Assembly (NCBI RefSeq): GCF_028858725.1 | Contig: NC_084774.1 | Location: 1,638,001-1,702,000, forward strand | Origin: Colius striatus | Lineage: Eukaryota; Chordata; Aves; Coliiformes; Coliidae | Length of the DNA stretch: 64,000 nt | Reading direction: 5' to 3' | Part shown: positions 33,081 to 44,800 of the stretch, piece after piece | Numbering within the stretch: the first letter of the stretch is position 1 | How the letters are laid out: every line of letters begins with the position of its first letter | Notes under the pieces: generated by a model | Told to the model about the DNA's origin: nothing | Databases searched by the model: none | What the model saw: the letters and a program-made list of their open reading frames with translations, nothing else | Translations under genes and position numbers: made by a program

Positions 33081-36000
33081 GGAGGCTGGTGCAGAGTCCT
33101 GGCGTCCTGCAGGAGCTCGTGACACAGCGCCCGTGGGCTCCAGTCCCACCCCCTCCCTGCTCTCTGCCCCTTTCTCCTGTGTGACTGTCTGCTGTCCCCC
33201 CTGAGCCCCCCGTGAAGCCCCCAGCCCCGGGTGATGCTTTGTGCAGACTGCAGAGCCCTGACTGCCCAGAGCCCAACGTGCTGCTGGGGCCAGACCCCCC
33301 GGCTGTGAGGCCATGGCTGCTTAGGCCACAGAACACAGGAAAGGTGCTGAAACACTGAGAACTGAAGCCCTCACAGCACGGTGCAGGGACTTGTTTTGGG
33401 GAGTGGGGTTTAGTGTTTGAGGGGTTTGTTGGGGTCTTCTCTTGGCACCCATCTGTTTTCCATCCATGCCGGGGGCTGGCTGCAGCCTGTGCTGTCCTGA
33501 GCCAGAGCCTGGGATGGGGCTTCGTTTTCTTCCTCTGCCTGAGGGGAAGCTGCAGCACGGGCTCGGGGCCTGGCAAACGTGCTGGGGATGTAAGAATGTG
33601 GTGGTTTTCCCCCGTTTGGATGTGGGGTTTGTGCCTGCCTGTGAGGCCTTTGCTGTGCAGTGGTGGGTGGCCATGGGCAGTGTCCGTGGGGCTGGACACA
33701 CCGACATCCTTCCCAAGAGGTGCTGGGGCCACTTGTGGTGGAACCAGCCCTGAGGAGCAGCCCAGCTCCTGAAGATTCACCTGACAGCAGCTGGAATGTG
33801 GCTACTCCCTCCCTGGGCTTCCTTGGGAACAGCCAGGTCGGGGTTTTAAGCAATGAGCCACGGAGGATTTCAGAGGTGAAGCAGAGCTGAGCAGCCCATG
33901 CCAGTGCTGGGCTCGGGGAGGCTGTCAGAGCAGCCACCAGGAGAGGTGCTGGTGCAGGGGACAGGCAGATGTGTGGGAGGAAAGTTTTGTGTTTCTTGCA
34001 ATGAAAGTATAGAAAAAAACCCAAAGGGCAAATGCCCCTGTGAGAGGCTGAGGCAGAGCTGTGCTCAGTGACTGTGCTCAGTGACTGTGCCGGGCAGCGT
34101 GGCCTGGGCAGTGGGTCACAGCAGCTTCCCAGCCCAGCACAGCCCTGCAGCAAGGAGTGGGCACCGAGGGCGGCATTGCCTGGGGGAGCAGACCTGCTGT
34201 GGAAGCCTTGCCAGCACTCAGAGGCACCGTGGTGCCAGGCAAGGCGGGAGCTGCATCTCAGCTGCCTCCTTCAGGCACTGGCAGGGATGCCACGGGTGAG
34301 CCCCCTGAGGCGAGTGCCCAATCCCCCGGCACCAGCACAAGGCCTCTGGGTGAAGGGCCACCTCCTGAGGTGAAAACCACATCCCAGCTGTGCACATAAA
34401 GCTGTGCAGTCCCCCCCAGGGCAGCTTCCCCTGCTCTGCTCCCCACATGGAGGGGGGCAAAAGTCCTGAAACTCGTGCTCCCAAACAGCTCTGCTGCAAA
34501 AGCTCCATCTGGAAGGAAAAGGCTTCTTCCCATGGGAATCAGCCTTTGTCACCACGGGCACCATCAGTATCCAGCCCAAAGACACCACTGAGGCACCTCT
34601 TCCTTTAGGCACTTTTCTAAAACAACAGATAATTTCACATGTACATCTGACTGGTACCTTTTCCTTTGCCATCCAGCCCCACTGGGGACAAACAACCCCA
34701 CTAGATACCTCGTTATACCAGTCAGAACAGAAAAAGAGGTGAAACAAATCCCCCAGTGAGGGTCAGGACTGGAATCACTCGGCTTTGCCATCCTGCTGTG
34801 GAGGACAAATATCAGTCCCATGCCCTGTGTGAAGTGGAATTGGTTGGAATTTCAGGTGAATTGGTTGAAAACGAGCCTGAGCCCAGAGATTAAACCACAT
34901 GATCATTAGAAAATAGACAGCAAGGAGTGACAGAACACATAATGAAGAGTGGTCCCCAGCATCTGCCTGTTGCTGGCTGTGGAGAGCAGCGCTGGGGCTG
35001 GGGCGATGGCACAAGGTGATGGCAGCGCCCACAGCTCCGTGAACGGCCACATTCAGAGCAAGAGGCTCCTCGTGTGCAGCTGCTGCCAACAGCCACCGCT
35101 GTTTGCACTCAGAAGCATCTGCTGGTGGCAGGAGGGATGTCCCAGTCCTCAGAGCTTCTCCCAAGTCCTTCCCCACCATGGGACTGGGCCTGGTGACCCC
35201 TCAGCATGGCACCCGTGGACAGACAGACAGACACCACGCCAGCAGCCTTCCTATCCTGGGCATTGCCCAGGGGGTTGATTGCCCCAGGGCTCCTCTGCTT
35301 CAAGGTGGAGTTCTGCACCTCCCACATCTGTTCAGTGCAGTGGCAGAGTCCTGAACAATCCCTCCAGGGTTCAGTCCTGTTCTGGGAGCCAGCGTCTGCC
35401 TCGGGCCGTGCTGTGGCTGTGGCTTGGGAGCAGGGGAAGGACCCACCTCCTCCTGACAGCCCCAGCTTGGGCTGGAGCCTCCCCACAACCTCCCCTTCCA
35501 CCATTCCCATCGCCACCAAACAGCTTCTTTTCACCTCTGAAGAGAGAGCTGGGTTATTAACCAAGCCCCAGCTCTTTCCTGGGTGAGGGTGACAAAGATG
35601 AGCAGCTCCATCTACGAAGGCTCTTGCATGAGGGCTTGTTTTACACCTTTCTGACAGCGCTGACACACAGGTGCCTCCTCCCCTGCACTCCTGCTGAGCT
35701 GAGCTGGCGGGAGTGGGCTCCTCCTGCCCCATCCCCAGAGCTTTGTCAGAAAGACACTGCCCTGTGGCCACAGCACAAAAACACCCCCAGAGCTTTGGCT
35801 CCGCTACAGCTGCTGATGAAAATCCCTCTGCCCTTCACTCTGATGGTATCTCATCACCTGTGCAGGGGGAAGGTTTTTACTCCTTGCAAATGGAGGGGGA
35901 ACCAACACAGTGAATTGTCAGTGAGGCTTATTTTTAAGCTCATGGAGAGGCCAAAAGCTGCATCCTCACGTGTCCAGGCCAGGGGAGCTGGGAGCAGAAT

Positions 36001-37330
36001 CCTCCTCAGCTTTGTATCTCCAGCATTATGCTTTGGGAAACCCAGGGATGAGGGACCAGCACATGGTGCCACGGGAATGTTTTCTCTGCTGTCATTGTAC
36101 TGTGCAGGGCACTGCAAGGGTTTATTCATGTATCAGCCCCAGGCATCCTGCTTGGAACACTCATCCATCTCCCTGCTGGACTCACTCACGTGCCTTTCAC
36201 CTTGTCTCACGGTGTGTCATCTTTCTGGGGGTTTCTTTTTAAGACAACTGCAGAACTTGAACCATTGTGTGACCCAACAGCCAACAGCCCTATGCAAGAG
36301 ACGAGCAGGGAGGTGTTTGGGGTATTTCTGTGTTGCTTTGGAAGCCGACCCTGGGGTTCTCAGAGGAGCCTCACAGAGTGAACGCCCCAGAGAGCATTCA
36401 GCTTTTCTCTTTCAGCTAAAGAGTATTCAGCATTTCGGATGCCGGATCAGGCAGCTGTGCAAAGCTCAGCCCGAGCCCCAGCTCCTTGAGGGACGGCCGG
36501 TGCGGGCAGCGGCTGCTGCTGCTGCCGAGAGAGAGGTGAAGGAAATGCTGTTTGGGTTGGTTTGGGTTGGTTGCCTTAAGCCTCTCCTGCAACACTCCAG
36601 AGAACATGCCCAGCCCCGCCAGCTCTGCCCTGCTCCCCAGCACTTGCACACCGGCACCTGGAGGACAGGGGGAAAGGCCCCAGGGGTTTGCCCGTCACCT
36701 ATCCTGTAGGACTGAAGCCTCACCCGCAGCTCAGCGCCAGCAAACCCCGTCCTGCGTGTGTTGTGTGCTCAGTGGGGCTGAGGAAGGGGGCAGAGGGAGG
36801 CTGCTCCCCGCAGGACGCTGACTGGACGCTTGGTGCCTCAGCAGCCCGAAGCACTGGCTGCCTGGGATCCGTGGCAGTGCCTGTGTGACCTGGTTGTGGT
36901 TGGTAGGTTGCAATGCTGCCTGTTGACTGAAAAAATAATCTAATAGAAATAAACAAAACCCCACAAGAAATAATAATAAACCCCCTGTTTAAAACTCAGT
37001 TTTCTGTGTGTTCCTGCAAGTGAAGCTCCTGGCAAAAGCGCTGGCGTCGAGGGAAGCTCTTCCTTTACTACGAGACACAAGCTGACAGGAAAAAGTGCCC
37101 TTTGAAGCCAAGAATGCAGAGGGGATGGGGCTGAGCTGTTGATTTCTCTTCCCTTTCTGTTACCAAGCCCAGAGTCTCAGCTGATGATTGCAGGGACTGA
37201 GGCAGATGCCGATGGCCCCAGACAGACCGGCCCTGTGCCAGATGAGCCCTATGGCATCAGCTCCTTCTCTGAGCACACAGATGGGCTCCCACCACCCTGG
37301 TGACTGAGGTGGAGAGAAGCCTCAGCTGGT
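33081..37330. other. Convergent intergenic DNA between TP53INP2 and NCOA6
   Basis: Both flanking genes end toward this region. A plus-strand frame of 361 codons (35624-36709) is open in non-repetitive sequence but has no recognisable domain. An isolated AATAAA occurs near 36948. Nothing else was identified. Confidence 0.45.
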
Positions 37331-37640
37331 GACAGAGCCTGACAGGAGGAGAGGCTGAGCTGGGAGCACCCAGCCCAGGGGAGAAGGCTCAGGGGATCCC
37401 ATCCCCGTGTGAGCATGGCACAGAGCTGGACTCAGCCCAGGGGGAGGATGAGAGGCACAAAGTGAAGTAAAAAAGAAGAGAAACTCCCCTTAAATGTGAG
37501 AAAACACTTTTTTCCCTGCAGGAGTAGCTGAGCACAGGAGCAGGTTGCCCAGTGAGGTTCAGGAGTCTCCATGCTTGGAGACACTCCAAATGAGAGTGGA
37601 CACGGCCATAAGCAACCCTCTGTCTCCCCTCCTGGGCCAG
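37330..37640 (+). mobile_element. CR1 LINE fragment (plus orientation)
   Basis: Diverged CR1 3' region: GGAGAGGCTGAGCTGGGAG, GGAGAAGGCTCAGGGGATCC, then GCAGGTTGCCCAGTGAGG and GAGTCTCCATGCTTGGAGA in the usual order. The boundaries are approximate. Confidence 0.7.
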
Positions 37641-38234
37641 GTGTTCTCAGCCCTTGGCCAGCTTGGTTATCAACATCCTTTTTGGTTGGGGGGGTGGTGG
37701 GTAGAGACCAAGTAATAATATCCCAGATGTGGCCTCGTGAGTGCCAGGGGAACAATCCCTTCCCTCACCCACCACCTGGCACAGAGGCCCTTTGGGGCAC
37801 CCACAGGGATCGTCTCAAGGGCTCCAACCCCAGAGCTGCTCCCCAGCCAGTCACTCCAAGCACACCAGTGGCCCCAGGGCGAGGGGCCCAGGCTCTGTAG
37901 GACACAGCAGTTCCAGCTCTGTGTCCCTGCAGACACTGACCCTGCCCTCAAGCCTCTCAGGATGGGTTGAGGCCCCCTCAGGAACTCCACGAGCCCTCTC
38001 CATGGCCCTTCCCTGCAGAGGTGGATTTGGAAGAGGTTGCACCCGGGAGCTCCCGCTGTGCCCCCCGTGCCCAGGGGCTGTTTTGCCTCCCAGGAACAGC
38101 TGCATCAGTTAATTTGCTTGTGGTTAAACAAATTCCTCTCTAAAGCTCCATATAAGGAGCCTGCAGGCCTGGAGCTCTAAATAATCCATCTTCCTGTTTG
38201 GGATGCTGCTGCTGCTAATAATAATACAACCCAA
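37641..38234. other. Short intergenic DNA before the NCOA6 3' end
   Basis: Unique sequence with no recognised exon. It ends in a TAATAATAATAC-type A+T-rich stretch next to the NCOA6 poly(A) signal. Confidence 0.45.
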
Positions 38235-38235
38235 A

Positions 38236-38764
38236 CTCTAGGACAATAACATTTATTCAGAGCAGGAGGGATTCCACATTGTACAAACCCTTCTGTGTAT
38301 TTCGTTTCACTGGTCCATTTCTACAACAAATACATCAGATCTACTATATAATAAAACTATTTACATTTCCCAACAAGACCCTCTCACTGCTATTCACATA
38401 CAGTACTTCAACAACAGCACAAGACCTCATTTAATACCTAAAAATGACAACCCTGTACTCTAGTTGGTTTGTGAAAAGTGGAAACAGACATTTACAATGG
38501 TCTCCCCCTCCCGTGTCATACAAACAAACAAACACACACATCAACCTCCTGTGTTCACCCTGGAAAGCCAGAGAGTTTTACAAGAAACCCAGTTTTTTTA
38601 CACCCACTTCTCTGGTTCTCAGCCCCCCCATGTCCTGGGGACAGCAGGAGATTCAGCGACTTACTGTACAGAGCTTTGTTTAAAAAAGAGGAAAAGGTCA
38701 CAGCTCAAACTGGCTACAGGGGAATTCACACTCATTTACAAGTTTCATGTTTCCATGCAGTAAT
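38236..38764 (-). other. NCOA6: NCOA6 3' UTR
   Basis: A+T-rich, about 510 bases from the stop codon to the poly(A) signal at 38257-38252 (AATAAA on the minus strand). It holds a TTTGTTTGTTTG stretch. The sequence changes to G+C-rich intergenic DNA just beyond. Confidence 0.75.
38252..38257 (-). terminator. NCOA6: NCOA6 poly(A) signal AATAAA
   Basis: Minus-strand AATAAA about 510 bases after the stop codon. It is the only canonical signal seen in the 3' UTR. Confidence 0.75.
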
Positions 38765-38811
38765 TTACTTGGACTTTCTTCGTTTTGACTGCATTGCACT
38801 GGCACTGGTCT
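38765..38811 (-). CDS. NCOA6: NCOA6 last coding exon (ETSASAMQSKRRKSK stop)
   Basis: The acceptor CTTCTCTTGATTTCAG lies above 38811 and the stop TAA is at 38767-38765. It encodes the final TSASAMQSKRRKSK, a basic terminus that matches the mammalian QSKRRKSK exactly and probably serves as a nuclear localisation signal. Confidence 0.93.
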
Positions 38812-41800
38812 CTGAAATCAAGAGAAGAAAAGAAGCGTGGATAGGAGGTCGGTCAGGCGCTCCCCAGAGGCACCGAGGGCCCCTGCACCGAGCCCGGCTC
38901 CCCCGAGCAGGGGCTGGGGGAGGCACACGGCCCCTGCCCAGCGCGGCGTGCCCCGAGAGCTGCGGGTGCAGCAGTGCCAGGGGCTGCCCCAGGCTCGCTC
39001 GGAGCCGCGTGGGGCTGCGCTGCCCTGCCCGGCCGTGCCACGGGAAGGAGCCGGAGCCAGAGCAGCCTGCGCCGCGGGGCCGGCAGGAAAACCACGGGGG
39101 AAGGTGTTTTGGGACCCGACCAGGGGTCCTTGGCAAGGGGCGGCGTTAGGAAACCAGCGGCTGCAGGGGACGTGGTGGGTGAGCGGCTGCAGCCGGGGCA
39201 GGGGCACCTCCAGCCTCTGCCCAAGGCACTGCCATTCCAAGGCAAAGGAAGGAAGGACTAAGGACCAGGGGCATTTGCATCTTTAGAGCTTTTAGAAGTG
39301 GGATTTTGAACGTTGGTGCTGTATCTTTGGCTCTTCACAGTACATTCCACAGGCCTGAGCAGCTGGGGGTGCTTCAAGAGTCTGAGACACTGGCAAAGCA
39401 GCAGCACCAAGCCCACGGCTCTGAAACGCATCAACCCAGCAGCCCTGCAAACAACCCAGCAGCCCCTCAACCCAGCAGCACTGCAAACAACCCAGCAGCA
39501 CTGCAAACAACCCAGCAGCCCCTCAACCCAGCAGCACTGCAGCCACCCCAGCAGCCCTGCAAACAACCCAGCAGCCCCTCAACCCAGCAGCACTGCAAAC
39601 AACCCAGCAGCACTGCAAACAACCCAGCAGCCCCTCAACCCAGCAGCACTGCAGCCACCCCAGCAGCCCTGCAAACAACCCAGCAGCCCCTCAACCCAGC
39701 AGCACTGCAGCCACCCCAGTAGCACTGCAACCCAGCAGCCCTGCAAACAACCCAGCAGCCCCTCAACCCAGCAGCACTGCAGCCACCCCAGCAGCACTGC
39801 AACCCAGCAGCCCTGCAAACAACCCAGCAGCCCCTCAACCCAGCAGCACTGCAGCCACCCCAGCAGCACCACAGCCACCCCAGCAGCACAACCCAGCAGC
39901 ACTGCAAACAACTCAGCAGCCCCTCAACCCAGTAGCACTGCAGCCACCCCAGCAGCACAACCCAGCAGCCCCTCAACCCAGCAGCCCCGCAAAGAACCCA
40001 GCAGCCCCGCAAAGAACCCAGCAGCCCCTCAACCCAGCAGCACCGCAGCCAACCCAGCAGCACTGCAAACAACCCAGCAGCGCCGCAGTCAACCCAACAC
40101 AACCCAGCAGCACTGCAACCACCCAGCAGCATCGCAGCCACCCAGCAGCGCTGCAGCCAACCCAGCAGCACCGCAACCCAGCAGCACCGCAGCCACCCCA
40201 GCAGCACCGCAACCCAGCAGCACCGCAGCCACCCCAGCAGCACCGCAACCCAGCAGCACTGCAGCCACCCCAGCAGCAACTCAAAGCTACAGCAAATGCT
40301 GCAACAGCCCTTGTGTGACACCAACACAGCACGGGCTTTTAGAAGCGAACCAAAGGGTGAAGGGCGGCTGCTGAAGCCCCTCAGAGCAGCCATCCCTGGG
40401 CTGTCCCTTCCCCTCTGCCGCCTCCTTCCCATTCCTCAGCACAGGAACCTCGGCACCAACCCAGAAGTTCCATTTCTCTCTCGCTCCTGTGTCTGTGCTT
40501 GGCCCGAGGCCTCAGCCAGGCTGTGTCCCAGGGGTAACCCCTCTGGGGGCCGAGGGCCCGGGAGCACATGGGGAGCACCACGGTAGCTTTCCTAGGCTAG
40601 GAATCACTAACGAAAAAGCAGAGCAAGAGCAGGCACAAGTGGCAAACCTCAGCACACCTCTGCAGCCGCCTCAGCACCCCTCCAGCCTGTCCTCTTCCCC
40701 ACCAGCCCCGTTTCCCTGAGCTCCCTGTACCCCAGGAGCAGGCGGCTGGGGAAGGCAGCCAGAACCCAGACAGCCCTGCACGACCCCCACAGACACTGTG
40801 GCACTTCCAGGTGTGTGTTTTATAAACACTGATGTCACTTACAGAGGTAACAGCGAGTACAAAACCCCCAGGGAGCTGTGGGGTGCTTCCCACTCACATC
40901 CCCATGATTTCAGGTTTGAGATGCCCCCCGTTGTCATCTTTAAGGTTCAGTGGTTACACCATGTGGCAAAGGGCACATGTCCCACATGCCCCAGCCTCAG
41001 GCAGGGAGCAGTAGCACCATTTCACAGCGGCTTCACACGTTTCAAACCCTTTTTCACAATCAGGAGAGACAGTTTGTTTTTACAGCACAGACTTCTGCAC
41101 AATCCTGCCACAGGCAGGAAAGGGAATTAAGCTCAGCAGCCACACAAGTGCAGAACACACAGGTCCCTCCATGGAGCCCTGCAGGGTGGTCTGTGCAGCT
41201 GGAAGCCTTCTCTGAAACTCTTAAAATGCAAAGATTCTGGCCAGCAAACTTGAGTAGCTTCAGCAGAGGAAAGGGTTGCTGAATTCAGCTTGACTTTCAC
41301 AGTCACTGTCCGTTAACATCTCTTTGCTCTGTACATGATCTTTGAAATCTTGGTCAAATGTTGCTTTTTGTCAGTCTCTCTCTACCCTCTGGCACAACTT
41401 TTGCCATCAGGTTTCTGACCCTTAGACATGAGGAACTGGTGAGTTACCTCTGGGAATGCAGAGCAGCCGTGTGCCAGCCCCGTGTGCCGCGCTGGCACTG
41501 CCTGCTCTGTCACAGGGCACAGCCTGTGTGGGGATGTGGCACGTCAGCCACTGCTACAGCCACGGGCCAAGGGCTGGGACTGTGGGTTTGAGGAGGAGCT
41601 GAGGCTCTGTGTGGTGCCACCCGGGGCTCTCCTGCCGCAGGTGCCCCGAGTACCCCTCAGCATCTGCCTCTGTGCACCTGGGGAGGCTCAGGCACCCGCC
41701 TCGGCTCTTTCAGGCTCAGCAAAAGACCAGAAAGTATTGTTTTGGTACTTGAGAGCAGTCCTCTGAACAGCCCCAGCTTTCTGCCCCGAGAATCCGGCTC

Positions 41801-44800
41801 CAGCCGGGCAGGTTCGCCGCACGCGGCCCCGACGAGCGCTGCAGGACGCGCGGTGCCGGGTGACCGCGGGCGGGCGACTGCCGAGGCCAGGCTGGCGACG
41901 CTCCCGGCGGGAGCCCGGCTCGTGGCGGCTGCAGAGCAGCGCGTGGAGCCGGCTGCCGGCAGGGGCAGAGGGGGCAGCGGGCACAGCCCGGCCCCGCCGC
42001 CCGGGCACTTTACCTTTTGCGGTGCTGGAGGCGGACGCTGGCCGCGACGATCTCTTGCGCTGTCCGTTCTCTACAGTTTCCTGTGGAGTGGCACAATCCT
42101 CTGTTCTTGAATTTCTTCTATTTGGAGTTTTAGACTTTTCACAACTCTCTTTTGTCTCATTACTAATAAAGTGGGACAAAACATTTCTGATGAAGTGTAA
42201 GAAGGATTACGCTTTTCTATGCAAGTCAGATAAGCTGGAGGATGGCCCCACACAGGTCCCGGTTCCGGGCTATTAGCACTGGAGACATGACATGCTAGAG
42301 ATACCAGGAGCTTTATCGGATGAAGAATGACCTGAGCAAGGCAGAGGATAGTCCGTTTCTATCAAGTATTACCAGAGGATACAGAATCGAGAAGTCCTCA
42401 AAGAGAACACTTGCAACATGAGAAGACCAAGAAATGAGATGCATTAGAAATTGTCTGCTCTGTTTTCCACAGGTGTCATTACTGAAGTCTAGGAAAAGCA
42501 AAAGGTTCCATTAGAGAGCGCCAGGGTGGGGGAGCCCAGCTGGAACTGCAGGTGAACACACACAGGAGCGGCGGCCTCTTCAGCTCGGGTCACTCCTGCA
42601 CACACTCACCCCACTCATCCCAGGGATTCGTCACGTATTGAGAAGCTTAAGGGTTACTTAAAACTTTCTCCAAGCTTTATAAAGCTTGAAGGTGGAATCC
42701 TTTGATTTTTACTTTCTTTGTTCTCTTCTCACCAGGAGGGTTTTGTGCACAGACCTGTCCTTTCAGCCATGACGCTTGTCACTGAGACAGCAAACGGAGT
42801 GTACACCTTGTAAGTAAACTCCTCCTTTGATTGTGTCACCCCTGTAAGCTCATGCTGAGGTCTGGGTGCTTTCTCCTCAGTGCATCAACGCCAGACAATT
42901 GCTGATGGCTTAGTGGTTTCTGAAGATTAAGCTAAACTTATCTCCTGGGAATTATTCAAAGGTGAGCAATTAGCCAAAGAAAATACTCAGCTGACAATGG
43001 AAAAGGAGAAAAAACCCTCACTTTGCACCCTTCCAGTGATACTGGCAAGATGTCAAGAAAAGCTGCCTGAAGCAGAGCCCTGACTGGAAGGACACAGAGC
43101 AGACCTGTGTGTGGCAGAGGTTCCACTACAGTGACACCGTGCCAGAGGAGCCCTGCCCTGAGAGGAGAAGCAGCTACAGACACGTGGAGGTTTAAGTAGC
43201 AGGTCTCTGAATTAAAACACAGTCTGTCAATGAAAGGAGAGACAAACATTCTCAAGCAAGGGAGGACACAGTAGAGGCAAACAGGAAGCACGTGGGTTGT
43301 CTCAGATACACAGTGGATGTTGAAATGCCCCGAAGTCCATGTTATGGGTGATCTATAAACCAGACCCCCCAGCAGGCCACAAACTGGTCCCAGACAGCTG
43401 AACCAACAGCCCCCTGCTTCAGGTGAGCACACAGGCAGCGCCAGCTGCAGTTCAGTTAGCACTGCTCACTCCTACAGGTTCTGCTGACTGACCCATAGCT
43501 TGGATTGTCTCACAGGAACCAACACATCTCTTCTCTCCTTTTATAGAAGGCAATCAAAGTGGTCCAAGTCAGAACATTTCTAGTGTTCTGGAGGCTGCAG
43601 TGTCCCTCTCTGGCTTGTACCACACGGCTGCAGGAGCTGTGGGCGTCAGCCAGCACCACACTCGATCTGCCTGGAAGCTTTCCTTCTTTTCTGGTCTTGC
43701 TCTGAAAAGCATCAGCCCAGAAAAACCCAAACAGAACTGTCCTTGTGGGGATCTGATGTGCTGAGTGAGTCTGGAAAGGGCCACACAGGGCAGCTCCCCT
43801 GGAGAAACTGCCAAGTGCTGCATCTCCAGCTCTTTTACAAACACTCTACCCTAAAGAAAGCTCATTGTGAAGTCTCTGTTACAACTAGAACAATGCCAGT
43901 CCATGTGCAGGTAAATCTAGTCAAGTATCCCACTCAGAGTCATTCCTGCTGTGAGAAAGGGCCTGGCCTCCTCTCCCTTACAAAGGAAGGTGCTGCCTGA
44001 TGACCCAAGGGACTGAACTGCACCCCTTGTCCCAGGGCAGCCTCCAACACCCGCCAGTCAGCCAAAACCCTTACCACGGGTTGCCATCACAGCTGCCTAG
44101 ACTGAGCTGAAGAGCCAAGCGGGTTTAGAGTCTAACAGAAATGGGTCTTGGACGCCACATTTTGTTCTGACAGAACACAACCATCTGAAATTTCACCTTT
44201 TAATTACAGAATGTCTCAACTGGGGCAGGATGAAGCTGCTCCCTGGCCTTCCTGCCAGCACAGTGTCAGCAAACACATACAGAGGAGATCTGGAGAACAC
44301 AGTCATGGAGCAGAAGAGGAACAAATTTGAGAAAGGTTTACTCTCAGAAGACAGGACTCCACCTGACAGCTAAGCTGCAGGCTTTGGGGGTGCCAGTCTG
44401 CATTTGTTTGCAGACAACACCGAATCCTTCCAGGATGTGAAACGCTCAGGTCTGAAGGGGTAAGAGGAAACACGGCCCAAAGCACAAAGACGGGCTTGGG
44501 AAGAGGTTACCTCACGTTCTGCACCTCATCAATGTTTGGAAACATTCACCTACACCCACTTCTCAGCAGGACAGAAAGGGTATGGAGAGGCAAATGAAAA
44601 GCAGTAGCAAAGGTTGTGCGATTGAAGCAAAGAGAGAGGGACTTGCTCCCAGGAATGAAAGCTAGATCTGCTCTGAATCCACACAAACGAGCTCCTTACC
44701 TTTGACCAGCAACTACCGGAGCATTTGTTTCAAGTTCTACAAGAGAAAAAGATACTTTTTCAGTCTGCTGTAGAAGCTCACACCAGCTCACACTGCACAA

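Larger units (their letters stand above)
38812..42013 (-). other. NCOA6: NCOA6 last intron
   Basis: Holds a CpG-rich patch (about 38870-39140), the CAGCA-type minisatellite at 39428-40290, unique DNA, and a second CpG-dense patch (about 41790-42013) touching the upstream exon. No further exon was recognised. Confidence 0.7.

Noticed and set aside
39313-40374. Plus-strand 353-codon Gln/Pro/Ser frame
   Set aside because: Made by the CAGCA array in an NCOA6 intron, antisense to the gene.
42014-42186. Longer form of the penultimate NCOA6 exon starting at 42186
   Set aside because: Phase-compatible and with an acceptable acceptor, but it adds eight residues absent from the mammalian alignment. 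The 42162 start matches directly.
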